Below are positions 1-10,320 of a DNA stretch of 64,000 nt, piece by piece. Origin of the DNA: Saccharomycopsis crataegensis (lineage: Eukaryota; Ascomycota; Saccharomycetes; Ascoideales; Saccharomycopsidaceae). Location: contig NW_027043822.1 of assembly GCF_037102585.1 (NCBI RefSeq), positions 397,001-461,000 of the forward strand. Direction: 5' to 3'. The position numbers and the translations under genes were made by a program. The stretch's first letter is position 1, and each line of letters starts with the position of its first letter. The notes beneath the pieces were generated by a model that saw nothing but the letters and a program-made list of their open reading frames with translations, had not been told where the DNA came from and made no database searches.

Positions 1-405
1 TTTGCACCCCTTTATCATCGACATTGGTGGCGTCTTGATAATCAATTTGGTCGTACAATGTCGCGATTCTCCGTTGAGGATCAGCAATAATTGGGAAAGT
101 CAATTTAGACCCGGTGATCTCGTCGATATCCTTAATCCACGCTTGGTGCAACTCGACAGTATTAGCAGAAAGCCCCACGAGTTTTGCGTGACGCTTCGTG
201 AATTCATCCTCAATTTTCGAAAAGGCTCCTAGTTCAGTAGTGCATACTGGAGTAAAATCATCAGGATGGGAGAAAAACACGAGCCAGGAATCCCCCATAT
301 ATTGGTAAAGATCGATGGGACCTACTGAGGTATCGGCTTGGAAGTTTGGGGCGATCGAACCGAGTCTCAATCTGCCATCTTTTGGAACAGGAAATGAAGA
401 GGCCA
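1..405 (-). CDS. PRX1: 1-Cys peroxiredoxin (Prx6/PRX1 type), 3' end off the left edge
   Basis: Reading the minus strand from the ATG at 405 gives 135 codons that stay open to base 1, so the C-terminal part lies outside the window. The product is a thioredoxin-fold peroxidase that reduces hydrogen peroxide and lipid or alkyl hydroperoxides. The motif FTPVCTTE holds the peroxidatic cysteine at residue 55, and the sequence is of the 1-Cys (Prx6) class, to which yeast PRX1 belongs. The N-terminus (MASSFPVPKDGRLRLGS) lacks an obvious mitochondrial presequence, unlike S. cerevisiae Prx1, so a cytosolic form is as likely. It is divergent from MED17 at 664. The shared 258-base promoter has a T tract at about 412-428 and a CACGTG box near 554. 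The family is clear; the exact orthologue is less so. Confidence 0.85.
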
Positions 406-663
406 TTCGTTCTTTTTTTTTTTTTTTTGTATCAGATTGTCACAGTGTTTTTCGTGATAATATTTTGAACAATAATTTTTTTCTGATTGATGGGGTTAAT
501 TAACCAGCGGATTTGAGCTTATAATTTTTCCCTTATTTTTCATCATCACCATCACGTGGAAAAGAAAGAAATGTGGATTATTATTAGATGAAAAACACAA
601 AACTTGGTGCAAACCACTATTGATTATTATATATTATATTATTACAATTAGAAGAGTTGGAAT
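406..663. promoter_or_regulatory. Divergent promoter, peroxiredoxin / MED17
   Basis: The spacer between two divergent starts holds a 17-base T tract (about 412-428) typical of nucleosome-depleted yeast promoters. It also has a CACGTG E-box near 554, a site recognised by Cbf1-type bHLH factors in yeasts. TATA-like runs (TATATATTATATTA) lie at about 628-641, just upstream of MED17. The sites were read by eye; their use is inferred. Confidence 0.4.
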
Positions 664-2589
664 ATGAAGGATGATATCCCTATCAAACTAGATCCTGGTC
701 TAGTCACTCAAAGCTCGTTCAAGGACGCGTTCCAGGTCAATCCAGAACTGCTTCTGCTTTTCCAAATCTTGGGAAGAATCAATCATGAACGATCAGAACA
801 GTTCTTGGGGTTGACAGAGGAAGAACTTGCTAATGAGGTGATGAATGAGAAAATCGACGAAAAATTGCGTCGACAAAGAGAACAAATGGGCGATGGTCTG
901 GGGAAAAGTGATAAAGAACGCTTTGTTAATGTGTTTGAAGACGTCAATGAAGAATCTTTGGCAAACATCACCGGCGATGATGGCGATCAAGAGCTCATCG
1001 ATAATGACCAAGAATTAGAACAAGAAGAAACCGAAGAATCATTATTGAAGAAACTTGCCATCGAGAAAGAAAAGCTCCTGCAATTTCATAAAAACAAAGG
1101 CGAATTATTAAAGTTACTACAGTCTTCGCTCAATGAAGCGTCGTTATCCCTTGATTTTGTTTCTTTATTGGTGACCTCAGTCCGGCCCAACGTTGGGAAA
1201 ACTTCGATGTCGTCACATTTGAAACAATTTGTGCCATTGGGATCGCTTAATCTGGACCGAATCGGTATTGACGAATCAGCGACCCATGGGAAATTACAGA
1301 ATGTCGAAGTGAATCAAAAAGCCCTTGTTAGTTGGAAGATCGATAGTTTGACCCGGATCATTGAAATGGTCAATCAAAAGTCCAGGAATCTTGTGGTTGA
1401 AGCTGGCAAAGAAAAACGGTATTTCCAAGACTTGCACAAGTTATCGATCACCAAGAGTTTGAATTACGAGAATGGTAATGAGAAGCAATACGAGGAAGTG
1501 TTGTTCAAGATTGGTGAACGGGAAATTGGTATCAAATACGGGTACCAGGACTCAGGGCTGAGGTATCGATTGGATCGTGGGGTGGCGGCATTGGAAAAAC
1601 TGAAAGGCACTGGAGAATTAGCGTTCCGACATCATAAAGCAGGGACGGCCACCACAATTATGAATAAGATCATGGTGAAGATTTTTGAGAAAATTGATGG
1701 GGAATTTGCCATGGTGAGCGAATCTAAAGTTAATAATAATGATGATGATGATGATGATGAGGTCAATGAAAATATGGAAACTTGGCAGAAGGTTCAATGG
1801 GAGATCAAACGGGCTAGAAATCTAGTATTTGAAGAGGAGCTATTTTATCAATTGATCAAAGAGGCCAAGGTGTTATTGCCATATGGAGCAAAAATTGTGT
1901 CAAATCGCAAGATATCAATTGAATTGGAGGATCAATTGATTGAGATTATTTATGTGACAATTGAGAAAGATGGATCAGAGAATGTAAAGAAAGATGAAAA
2001 AGACAAAAATGATAATAATAATGATAATAATAATTTGAAGGCGGATTATGTGGTTAATTTTCTTAAATTAATGTTATGCCACTATCATAAGACCAACGTT
2101 TACGAGACTAATAACAATGGGGTTGTTTCTGGTAACTTGATTCCTTTATTATTACGGCCACTTATTGGGAAATTCAACCATGAACATTTCATGAAGAGAC
2201 TTATTAGACATTTGATAGATTTGTATAGACAAGAGGATGTTGGGTACCAGCCCAAGGTTATTGATGACCAAGGAAAGGTGATTTACAGTGTGCCAGGGTT
2301 TGTGACGAATGTGGTGGAGATCAAGATAGGGAGGGATGAGACCCGCCATCAAGATGTGTTCAAGAAGGTGACGACACCTAGTAGATCAATAATCAGGATG
2401 CAATTTACCGGGAATGGAAAGGAGGCTGAGAAGCAAGAGGTGGTGGAATTGGTGGTAAAAACCTCTTCAGAGAAATCGTATTGTGATTGTTTGGTGAATT
2501 TAAAGTTGGCGGGGGTGTTAGACGTGAATTTCAGTGATGTCGTGGAAATTGGGAGATGCTTGAAATGGGTGACGACGCAATACTTCTAG
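664..2589 (+). CDS. MED17: Mediator complex subunit 17 (Med17/Srb4)
   Basis: The 641-residue protein looks like the head-module scaffold of Mediator, which links activators to RNA polymerase II in the nucleus. Recognition rests on the conserved central block around residues 170-205 (SVRPNVGKTSMSSHLKQF, then PLGSLNLDRIG). The following long helical region contains the motif WKIDSLTRI. Length is close to S. cerevisiae Srb4 (687). Asp- and Asn-rich runs around residues 358-366 and 443-456 are likely disordered loops. CTG codons fall within a hydrophobic stretch (PELLLLFQIL), which suits leucine decoding. The upstream neighbour is a divergent peroxiredoxin gene. Only this family fits the central block, but other parts of the protein are poorly conserved. 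Confidence 0.8.
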   Translation: MKDDIPIKLDPGLVTQSSFKDAFQVNPELLLLFQILGRINHERSEQFLGLTEEELANEVMNEKIDEKLRRQREQMGDGLGKSDKERFVNVFEDVNEESLANITGDDGDQELIDNDQELEQEETEESLLKKLAIEKEKLLQFHKNKGELLKLLQSSLNEASLSLDFVSLLVTSVRPNVGKTSMSSHLKQFVPLGSLNLDRIGIDESATHGKLQNVEVNQKALVSWKIDSLTRIIEMVNQKSRNLVVEAGKEKRYFQDLHKLSITKSLNYENGNEKQYEEVLFKIGEREIGIKYGYQDSGLRYRLDRGVAALEKLKGTGELAFRHHKAGTATTIMNKIMVKIFEKIDGEFAMVSESKVNNNDDDDDDEVNENMETWQKVQWEIKRARNLVFEEELFYQLIKEAKVLLPYGAKIVSNRKISIELEDQLIEIIYVTIEKDGSENVKKDEKDKNDNNNDNNNLKADYVVNFLKLMLCHYHKTNVYETNNNGVVSGNLIPLLLRPLIGKFNHEHFMKRLIRHLIDLYRQEDVGYQPKVIDDQGKVIYSVPGFVTNVVEIKIGRDETRHQDVFKKVTTPSRSIIRMQFTGNGKEAEKQEVVELVVKTSSEKSYCDCLVNLKLAGVLDVNFSDVVEIGRCLKWVTTQYF

Positions 2590-3279
2590 TAGTCGCTGGG
2601 GGCTGCCCAGTCAAGACGGGGGAAACCGTTATGTAGGTGACATAACCAATGACACATGAACAAAACATGGCCATAGGGGTCCGTGCAATGCGGAAGGCAG
2701 TAGCCCTTGGTGATAATCTGTGCTAATATATATGGACTATGTGTGATATATATCTATAGTATATAATATGTATACATGAATACTAATGTAATATAAATAT
2801 AACCACGAATGTAAAAATAAATAAAAAAAGTAGATTATATAGAAGTAGCAACCACCATAGCAGTCAATATATATATTTCTATACAACAGATAAAAGATCT
2901 CCGGCAGTCAAATGCCCGGAAAATTAAGCGAGGACGCGGAGGGCAGTGAACCTGTGCCGAAGGGTGCAGGAGGACTGCTTCCAGATTTTTTGAAGGGTTT
3001 TTCATTTTGTGATCCTTGCACTGGAAATTTTTTCAAATTAATTAATCTCTTGCTACTATAAATATATATAGATCTCTATATATAAAGTATGTCATCCCCA
3101 GTTTGTGTGGTTGTTGTACAAGTGTAACTTCTCTTACATCATAAGTGTACAGACATATCCTCATTAATGTATATACACCCATATACCAACCTCTCTCTAT
3201 ATATATAAAGATTGAAATCATTGCCTATTTATCACCACATCCAGATTTTTGTTTGCCAACCTACAACTTCTTAACCATT
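2590..3279. other. Intergenic, MED17 to YFH7, with a GC-richer segment
   Basis: No gene was recognised. The first 150 bases are clearly richer in G and C than usual here and include a perfect 7-bp hairpin with a 5-base loop at about 2627-2645 (GTTATGT / ACATAAC). A second GC-richer patch lies at about 2900-2985. The rest is AT-rich with TATATA runs, probably the YFH7 promoter. Either patch could be an untranslated region or a small structured RNA; no family was recognised. Confidence 0.3.
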
Positions 3280-4431
3280 ATGGATTCCACCTATTTAACC
3301 CTCTGCCAAAGAGCATCGGACTTGCTCAAATCCCACCCTGGGTATCGTGTCCTCATACTACTTGCTGGTCCTCCAGGATCTGGCAAATCAACAGTGGCAA
3401 GAAACGTCGCAGACTTGCTCAACCTCCAACATCGCAAGCAATTGTCATCCATTAGTACCGCTGCTTGTCACCCACCAATTGCCCAATATAATTCCAGTAT
3501 CGCCAACTATTCCACTGCTAAAATCACTGAAAAACTATCAAGTAACAATAAGGATGGTCTTCCTCAGAAAAAGCAATGTTCCAATAGCCAGGTACAAATC
3601 ATTGGCCAGGCCCCAGAAAACCTGATTACTTTGATGGTTCCTTCATTAGATGACAATGCTAATGCTAGTGAATTTGCCCAGGTTGTTCCTATGGATGGGT
3701 TCCATCTTCCTCGTCGAGTGCTTTCTCAATTCAAAGATCCGGTCACGGCGTTTGCGCGTCGTGGAGCCCCATTCACATTTGATGCCCCAATGGTGGCAAT
3801 CCTTGCTAATTTGCTCAGATCCACTTGCGATGTGATTGTTTCTGATATTTGTCCTGATCCAATCTTTACCAATGAAGGGATTTCTCTTGACCCGCAGTTC
3901 CATAACCATGATGCTGAAACGTCGCTGATGACCAGTTCATCTCGCCAATCGGCGCATTCTAGTCTCTTCGAATTCGATAATGATCAAGCCTCGGTCGAAT
4001 CCTTTGACGATTCTGATAATGAAGAAGACTACAATAATATTTGGAAACTTCGTCACGGTAGAACAACGATGATTCCGGATATTGTCATTCCAAGCTTTGA
4101 CCATGCGGAAAAAGACCCTCGTGCTAATGGGATAACCATCAAGGCGGCCACTAAAGTGGTGATTCTTGAAGGATTGTACGTGTTATTGGATCTTCCATAC
4201 TGGATGGATATTTCTGGGGATCAGCAGCATTCTGGAGTGGAATCATGGAAGATCAACCTCGATGAATCACTGGCAAGAACCAGAGTGGCCAAGCGTCATT
4301 TGCAAGCGGGAATCGTTGATAATTTACAAGACGGTGAGGCCAGGTACGATGCCAATGATTGTATCAATGGGAGGTTAGTGGATCGTCAGTCGAAAGCTGC
4401 TGATTTTGTGGTGTGTTCAAAGAATGAGTGA
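3280..4431 (+). CDS. YFH7: P-loop kinase-like ATPase Yfh7
   Basis: The 383-residue protein starts at the ATG at 3280 (MDSTYLTLCQRASDLL). An in-frame upstream start at 3145 would add a 45-residue hydrophobic leader from AT-rich promoter sequence with no homology, so it was rejected. The Walker A motif GPPGSGKS lies at residues 30-37. MDGFHLPRRVL and the later VVILEGLYVLLDLPYW are hallmarks of the phosphoribulokinase/uridine kinase fold. Yeast Yfh7 (353 residues) binds ATP, but its substrate is not known to me. An acidic, Ser-rich insert separates the two halves (FDNDQASVESFDDSDNEEDY). The C-terminus has the family-type R-V-A-KRHLQAGI and VVCSKNE segments. T-rich tracts at 4518-4557 probably act in 3'-end formation. 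Confidence 0.8.
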   Translation: MDSTYLTLCQRASDLLKSHPGYRVLILLAGPPGSGKSTVARNVADLLNLQHRKQLSSISTAACHPPIAQYNSSIANYSTAKITEKLSSNNKDGLPQKKQCSNSQVQIIGQAPENLITLMVPSLDDNANASEFAQVVPMDGFHLPRRVLSQFKDPVTAFARRGAPFTFDAPMVAILANLLRSTCDVIVSDICPDPIFTNEGISLDPQFHNHDAETSLMTSSSRQSAHSSLFEFDNDQASVESFDDSDNEEDYNNIWKLRHGRTTMIPDIVIPSFDHAEKDPRANGITIKAATKVVILEGLYVLLDLPYWMDISGDQQHSGVESWKINLDESLARTRVAKRHLQAGIVDNLQDGEARYDANDCINGRLVDRQSKAADFVVCSKNE

Positions 4432-6807
4432 ACTGTTCGATGTTATATATTGTATACTTATTATTCTCTACTATTTGGTTATATTATATTATTACTATTA
4501 TTATTTTGTTATATTATTCTTTTTTTTTTTATTCTTTTTTTTTTTATTCTTTTTTTATTTATTATTACACTTTGTTATGAGGTTTTCTTGGGTTTTCAAA
4601 TGTTTACGTGTTGTGTTGTTAATTTTCACTATTAATAGAGATTGTAGAATGCATCTTAATGATGGGCGATCGATAACGCCAATCTCATTAAACGAATGCC
4701 AATCTCCTTAAATGTGTGCAGATCTGCTTAAGCTGGTGCCAACTTCCTTAAACTTATGCCAATCTTCTTAAACTTGTGGCAATTGCCGTAGAGTGTGTGA
4801 CAATTTCCTTAAAATACGTGAATTATTGCGACAATGTTTCAGTTTATTTCATTCTATTGTTTTGGAAAGGATTCACCAATACGCAACTCGTCAATAATGT
4901 TGACTAGATACCACTATAGTCAATGTTTTGTCATTGAATAAATGTTATGGATTGTCGGCCGATCAAGGACATTGCAGGGTATAGACAATAGCTTGATGAC
5001 GCTTAGCGATGATTCACCACACAATTAGGATTGTAAACACCAGCAAACCCCGAATAAGATTTGGCAAATATTCCGGTGGAGAGCCTAAGCTGTACGGGGG
5101 AGTTTAGTTTCCCTTTCACCGTAATAGTCTACCACGTAGTGGAAAAAAAAAAAAAAAAAAATTCTTCGAAGATTACTGTATCGGGGATTAATGTCCCGGT
5201 CCCATTTTGGTATAAACTAGACGAAATGAAATGAGATGGAACATGAAAAGCTTTAGAAATTGCCTGGTATTCATAAAAAGAAAAATAAATACTATGTTGA
5301 TTTTTGTTGACCATAACGGGCACTAACTTCTTCAACAGGGGGAACAATTTATACACTGGGCATTTATCGATAATTACGGAATGTTCCACAGCACGGGAAA
5401 TCCACAAGTAGTGTTATCTAAATTAGTAGGGGAATCAACAATCGTGGAAAAACCGTGTCTGTGGCGCGTGCTCATTGGGATATAAGCTTTAGCACACCTG
5501 GAACAAATTTGGTTGATTGATTGATTGACCAAGTGAGCAAGTAACTAATTTAGAAATACCACCATTTCCGTACGCCGCGTTTCACATTACGTCAACCCTT
5601 CGGCGAGCACCGCACCTAATAGCGGAACCGACATGCCGATTCTTCCTCTGTAAATACGGAACATTAGAGAACAGGACACTAGCAATTTGTTTCTTCTAAT
5701 TAAAGAATATTACAGAACATTGCAAGTGTAGCGAACTGAGACAAACAAAAAAAAAATTCTTCTGCTTCTTCTTAGTACATACGCCATGTACCCAATGATA
5801 ACAATAATAATAATAATAACAATCGTAGAATACGGAACCCAAACGCGAGGAGAGTATATCCAAATACTGGGTGTCTTGTACATATATATATATATATATG
5901 CTAACTGGATGACATTTAGCAATTAATATCTACCCACCAACACCAGCTGACAAACACTCTGTGCAATCAATGTCCTCTCTTTGTTACGAATAACGTGGGT
6001 GGTCACGTGGATTTCCACAGATCTGTTAATTGCCATTCTTTTCTTTCTCTTTACTTTCTTCCTCTCTCTCTTTCCATAAATATTCTTATTATGTTCATTT
6101 AAATCCATCTTGATAAATAAAACAAAAGAAAGAACGATACCTCAGTGTGGTAGGAACCAAAAAAGCACGACAGTGCGAGAACACCTGAATGCCCCGAGTT
6201 TAAAGGAATCAAAGGTTGAACTATCAAAGATGTCACCACTGATAAGGTATCAAAGTCATTCCTGCTAGTGTTGAAATCACACCAATACCGAAATCATTGA
6301 TCTCACCATTTCAGAAAGTGCAGATCAACTGTCCACGCTGGACTAGCTTCGGAGAATAATACAACCACTGACAACTCATCAAGATTCAACCGGATCTATT
6401 GACAAGCCTCGCTCACCAATAACCATAATAATAATAATAATAATAATAATAGCAACAATATATTCATCATGATATACCTACAATTGACCATAATCTTCTT
6501 TCTTATCCTCAATTCTATTACCGCCACGTGACAGAGCGCACCCGTTTTTTTTTTTTTTTTTTTTTCCTCCGCGTTGTCCAAAATTTTTCAGCTTTTTTGA
6601 TCTGGTGAAAATGTCCTATCTGGCTTTCCAAACTGTCGACAATTCATATAACTAAGTTGATTTAGGTGTATTTATTTTTATTTTTCTTTTTGTTTTTGTT
6701 ATATTACCTTCCGATTCTCTCTCCTTCCCTTTTGTTTCTTTTGTTATTTGTGCTCTCTTTTGTTGCTTCTTGTTATCACCTAATCTCATTCTGTTCCTCC
6801 CATCATC
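4432..6807. other. Long gene-poor intergenic region, YFH7 to BFR1
   Basis: About 2.4 kb without a convincing gene. It holds T-rich 3'-processing sequence (4510-4560), a degenerate 20-bp tandem repeat (4678-4819), an A tract at about 5143-5160 and ATA triplet repeats (about 5800-5820, 6425-6450). There are two CACGTG boxes (about 6006 and 6524) and a T tract (about 6545-6563) just upstream of BFR1. A 92-codon minus-strand frame (5129-5407) ends in a phenylalanine run made by the A tract and looks like chance. The segment 5440-5650 is GC-richer but matches no RNA I recognise. Confidence 0.4.
4678..4819. repeat. Degenerate 20-bp tandem repeat, about 7 units
   Basis: Units begin at 4678, 4698, 4718, 4738, 4758, 4778 and 4799 and follow the pattern GCCAATCTCCTTAAACTTGT with several substitutions per unit. 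The spacing is exactly 20 until the last units, which are 21. The period is not a multiple of three and no open frame runs through it, so it is a non-coding minisatellite, probably old given the divergence. Confidence 0.75.
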
Positions 6808-8238
6808 ATGTCCACTGCCGTTGCCAATAGCTTGCCAAAACCTCCAACCAAACGTTTCATCAAGGGTCCTGATAGAAATGCCAAAGATGCCAAGATCACC
6901 GAATTGAAGGACAAGATCAAGGAAGTCGACTACAAGTTGTCCAAGGTCAACGAAACCATCTCCAAATTCAAGACCGACGATGCCACCAACGATAAGCGTA
7001 AGCAATTGCAAAACGAATTGAACGAAATCATCAAGGTCCAAGGCGGTTTGAAAAACAAGAGAACTGTGATCAATGACAAAATCAAGGTTGTCGACGCCGG
7101 TTTGAAGAAGAAGATTGCCGATATGAATGGTCAAACTTCCAAGATCCATTTCAAGTCTGTCGGGGAAATCGACAAGCAAATCCAAAAATTGGACGACGCC
7201 ATTGCCAGTGGTAACTTGAAGATCGTCGAAGAAAGAAGAAACGTCAAGGAAATCTCCGCTTTGAGAAAGTTGAGAAAAGATTTTGGTAAAGTCGAAGTTG
7301 CCCAAAAGCAAATCGATGATGATAAGGCCAAGATTGCCGCTTTAAAGAAAGAATTGACCAGTTTCAACAACAAGGAAATCCAAGTTAAATTTGAAAGCAT
7401 TTCCAAAGAATTGGATGAGATCAGATCTTCTAGCAAATCCGTCAACGACAAGAAGAAGACCCATTTTGATCAAAGAGGCGCTTTGCAAAAAGAGAAAAAC
7501 GTCCTTTACGATGAAATGAGAAAGATCAGAAACGACTACCAAGAAGCTTACGACAAATTCAAGAAGGACATGGCTGCCGAAAAAGAACGTATCAGAAGTG
7601 ACGAAGAAGCTTACTTGAAACAACAAGAAAAGGTCAAGCGTGAACAAGAATTAAAACAAGAATTGCAAGCCGCTTCCAAACCAGCTTTTGCTACTCAAAT
7701 CAGCTCCATCAAGGTCTTGATCAGATACTTTTCCAAATTCACCAACCAACCAATTCCAGAAGTCATTGTCAAGGATGATGAATCATCGGTGGCCAATTCT
7801 TTCAACACCTTGAGCTTGAAGCCAACTGCTGTTTCTAATGCCAGAGTGGTTGCTAGACCAGAAAACTATGTGGTTGTCAAGAAAGAACAAGAAGTTTTCT
7901 TCCAAGGTACCAAGGGTAAGAGTAAGAAGAACAAGAAGAGTCACCAAGATGACAAGTTTGTCATTGAACCAGATGTGATTGTTCAATTGTCTGAATTAGG
8001 TCTTATGGTCCCAACTTCTAAGGAAGGTATTCAAAAGGTTGTCGATGAATTGTTGGAACAATTCAACATCTTCAAGAAAGACCAAGATGAAGTCACCAAG
8101 AAGAACGTTGCCAAGGCCCAAGCTAAGATTGCTGCTTTTGAAAAGAAATTTGCCGAAGATGGTGAAGTTGAAGTTGAAGAAGAAGACGAAGAAGAAGAAG
8201 AAGAAGAAGAAGAAGAAGAAGAAGAAGAAGAAAACTAA
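6808..8238 (+). CDS. BFR1: Bfr1, mRNP / polysome-associated coiled-coil protein
   Basis: The 476-residue protein matches yeast Bfr1 (470 residues), which associates with polysomes and mRNPs at the ER and affects secretion and ploidy. The N-terminus (KRFIKGPDRNAKDAKITELK) and the long coiled coil through about residue 300 (heptads such as ELKDKIKEVDYKLSKVNETI) are characteristic. It ends in a nearly pure glutamate tail of about 20 residues encoded by GAA repeats (about 8176-8232), a likely unstable microsatellite. Codon use is strongly biased (TTG, AAG, GTC, GCC), as expected for a highly expressed gene, unlike its downstream neighbour. The start follows CATCATC and agrees with the family N-terminus. 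Confidence 0.92.
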   Translation: MSTAVANSLPKPPTKRFIKGPDRNAKDAKITELKDKIKEVDYKLSKVNETISKFKTDDATNDKRKQLQNELNEIIKVQGGLKNKRTVINDKIKVVDAGLKKKIADMNGQTSKIHFKSVGEIDKQIQKLDDAIASGNLKIVEERRNVKEISALRKLRKDFGKVEVAQKQIDDDKAKIAALKKELTSFNNKEIQVKFESISKELDEIRSSSKSVNDKKKTHFDQRGALQKEKNVLYDEMRKIRNDYQEAYDKFKKDMAAEKERIRSDEEAYLKQQEKVKREQELKQELQAASKPAFATQISSIKVLIRYFSKFTNQPIPEVIVKDDESSVANSFNTLSLKPTAVSNARVVARPENYVVVKKEQEVFFQGTKGKSKKNKKSHQDDKFVIEPDVIVQLSELGLMVPTSKEGIQKVVDELLEQFNIFKKDQDEVTKKNVAKAQAKIAAFEKKFAEDGEVEVEEEDEEEEEEEEEEEEEEEN

Positions 8239-8724
8239 TTATTTTAATAGAGGTGTTTCTATAATCCTTTTCTGCCATCTATTTCCCCCTAGTCTTTCCA
8301 ATTATTTCTTTTTCACTCTAACGATGAGCTTCTTATCAATTGATTAATATATTATCTAAGAGTTTTAACAAAGATTTTTTTTTTCTACTGTATCTGTTTG
8401 AGAGGTAAGCGAATATAACAATGCACCATTCTGTTACTCCATGCACAGATCATGAGAACACCAGCCATCAGCAAAAAAAAAAAGGAAAATCAAAACACCG
8501 TCTAAAAATGTTTTGCTGGTGCTCACTGCAGCGAAGAAGGGATTCTCTTTTTTTTAGTTCACCAATTTGTTGTTTCGAGAAATCTTCTTTCCTATTTTGC
8601 TTTCTGTTTCCTTGTAACAACCATATTGACATATTTCCCTAAAAGCTTTTTGACAAGTTTGACATATATTGCATAACATACATACATATAATTGAAATAT
8701 TTCTCGAGGCTAATACTAATAATA
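8239..8724. other. Intergenic, BFR1 to the 8725 gene
   Basis: AT-rich spacer holding the BFR1 3' end and the promoter of the next gene. T tracts occur near 8375-8385. Short open frames here (for example 8421-8642) show no homology or codon bias. Nothing else seen. Confidence 0.4.
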
Positions 8725-10320
8725 ATGAGCCAGAACCCAACGACGCCCAAGAAACAAGGCAGATCCATGGCCAAAGATGCTTTCCTATCACCTAGCAGAT
8801 CAATAAAGAAACGTCAGATAAAGCCTCTGGTATCAGTAAAGAAATCTCAAATGAAGAAAATAGAAGGCACCGCCACCACTACCAAAGTTTTCCCAACCCC
8901 CGAATACACCCCAACCGTCGATGACAATAAATCAAATAATGGGTTGATGTCGTCGTACTCGCGACCACCATTCACTGGGAAGCGGCTGTTTGATATATCT
9001 TCGTCGTTTGATGAAGGAGACATCAGGGCCCAAAAAAGAATGCGAGGAGAAGAGCGAGCGTCTATTACTGCTGCCACGGACCACGATAGTGATGAGGATA
9101 ATATTGATAGTGATGCCAGTACCGAGATCGCCAGTGATGTTGAAGGAGAATTCTTCCCGGTATCTGCAAAAAGTTGCGATGAACATCGAATGTATTCCAT
9201 CAACCAAGCGATCAATAGCTGTTTGACCCCCGAGAGACCAAAGAGAAGTAGAAGAAGAAGTAGTTCGAGTACCCATCACAAGCAACAGCCAATAATGATA
9301 TTTGATGACGATATCGGGGGGCTGGAAATCGAGTACGAGGAGGATGAGGAATTTAATTTGACAAGAACTATGGTGGATGATGAAGTATCGAACGACAACA
9401 CCTCGACGCCGATTGGTAAGAGTTATTCTAATGAAAAGGCACGGATCGTTTGTACTCCTGAATCGAAAATCATTGATAATTTCGCGTACGAGGATGATAA
9501 GAGAACAAAGAGATCAATCGGATCATCATTGGACTTCGATCCTAATAATGAAATATTGCTCGTTGACAAGAGAGGACAAAAGATTGTGAAACCATTGAAT
9601 TCTTTTGGCAAACTGTTCAGACCAAAAGCCTTACTAAGTGATTTAATGAAGGAAAAGGAATCCAATAAAGAAACTGATGAGGATCAAGAAGCCAGATTAA
9701 TCAGAGAAGCCATGGAAACTGACGCCAAGGGAATCGATCTTGTCGATCATGGGAATTATTCTGGTGATGAAGGGTTCAGTGATTTTGACAATGAAGATTA
9801 TGATAATGAGGATAAGTTGACGAATTATTTCAATAGAATGAGAACACAAAGAAGATTGAAAGGTGCGAAACGTGGAAAATTGGATTTCTTAGCTGCCTCA
9901 CCAATACATGCCCCATTGTCATCCTCTGAAGAAGAGGAAGAAGAAGGCGGAGAAGAAGAGGTTGTGGAAGAAGATTATTTGTTGAAGTTATTGGAAAAGC
10001 ACAAATCTTCTAGATTAGATCAAACTTTCGAAGAAGCAGAGTGCTCGAACAACGACATTGCTCCACCATCGTCATTATCCAATTTTTTGGACGAGTGTCC
10101 TTCATCACCATCTCCAGGAACCGAGAAATCTGCCAGAGACATTCGTCTACAAAATAAGCGACTCATGAGAGCCGAAGATGAAAAGCTGGACAATTATTTG
10201 AATTTCGGGTTCACTTTGAGTGAATTATCAGGGTTGAAAAAAAGTAAGAAAATTCTTGTGTTTGAAGATCCAAAGGGGAGTGGTGATGAGAACAAAAAGT
10301 CCAGAGAAAGTTCCAATTGA
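8725..10320 (+). CDS. Unrecognised acidic, probably nuclear, Ser/Thr-Pro-rich protein
   Basis: The 531-residue protein is counted from the ATG at 8725 (MSQNPTTPKKQGRSM). The frame is open 11 codons further upstream, but that stretch reads like leader sequence. I do not recognise a family. The N-terminus is basic with several SP/TP sites (TTPKK, FLSPSR, FPTPEYTP), which suit CDK or MAPK phosphorylation. A basic cluster KRSRRRSSSS near residue 180 could be a nuclear localisation signal. The rest is rich in Asp/Glu, with a Glu run SSSEEEEEEGGEEEVVEED near residue 400. Ordered-looking patches are KLFRPKALLSDLMKEKE, the helix TNYFNRMRTQRRLKGAKRGK and the C-terminal NYLNFGFTLSELSGLKKSKK. Such patches in a disordered chain suggest a regulator or adaptor, but that is inference. 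Confidence 0.7.
   Translation: MSQNPTTPKKQGRSMAKDAFLSPSRSIKKRQIKPLVSVKKSQMKKIEGTATTTKVFPTPEYTPTVDDNKSNNGLMSSYSRPPFTGKRLFDISSSFDEGDIRAQKRMRGEERASITAATDHDSDEDNIDSDASTEIASDVEGEFFPVSAKSCDEHRMYSINQAINSCLTPERPKRSRRRSSSSTHHKQQPIMIFDDDIGGLEIEYEEDEEFNLTRTMVDDEVSNDNTSTPIGKSYSNEKARIVCTPESKIIDNFAYEDDKRTKRSIGSSLDFDPNNEILLVDKRGQKIVKPLNSFGKLFRPKALLSDLMKEKESNKETDEDQEARLIREAMETDAKGIDLVDHGNYSGDEGFSDFDNEDYDNEDKLTNYFNRMRTQRRLKGAKRGKLDFLAASPIHAPLSSSEEEEEEGGEEEVVEEDYLLKLLEKHKSSRLDQTFEEAECSNNDIAPPSSLSNFLDECPSSPSPGTEKSARDIRLQNKRLMRAEDEKLDNYLNFGFTLSELSGLKKSKKILVFEDPKGSGDENKKSRESSN

Noticed and set aside
3145-3279. A longer YFH7 N-terminus
   Set aside because: The extra 45 residues come from AT-rich promoter sequence; homology starts at MDSTYLTLC.
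4678-4819. The 20-bp repeats as a CRISPR-like array
   Set aside because: There are no spacers between units, the units are degenerate, and the genome is eukaryotic.
5129-5407. A 92-codon minus-strand frame
   Set aside because: Ends in an artefactual Phe run from an A tract; no homology and no codon bias.
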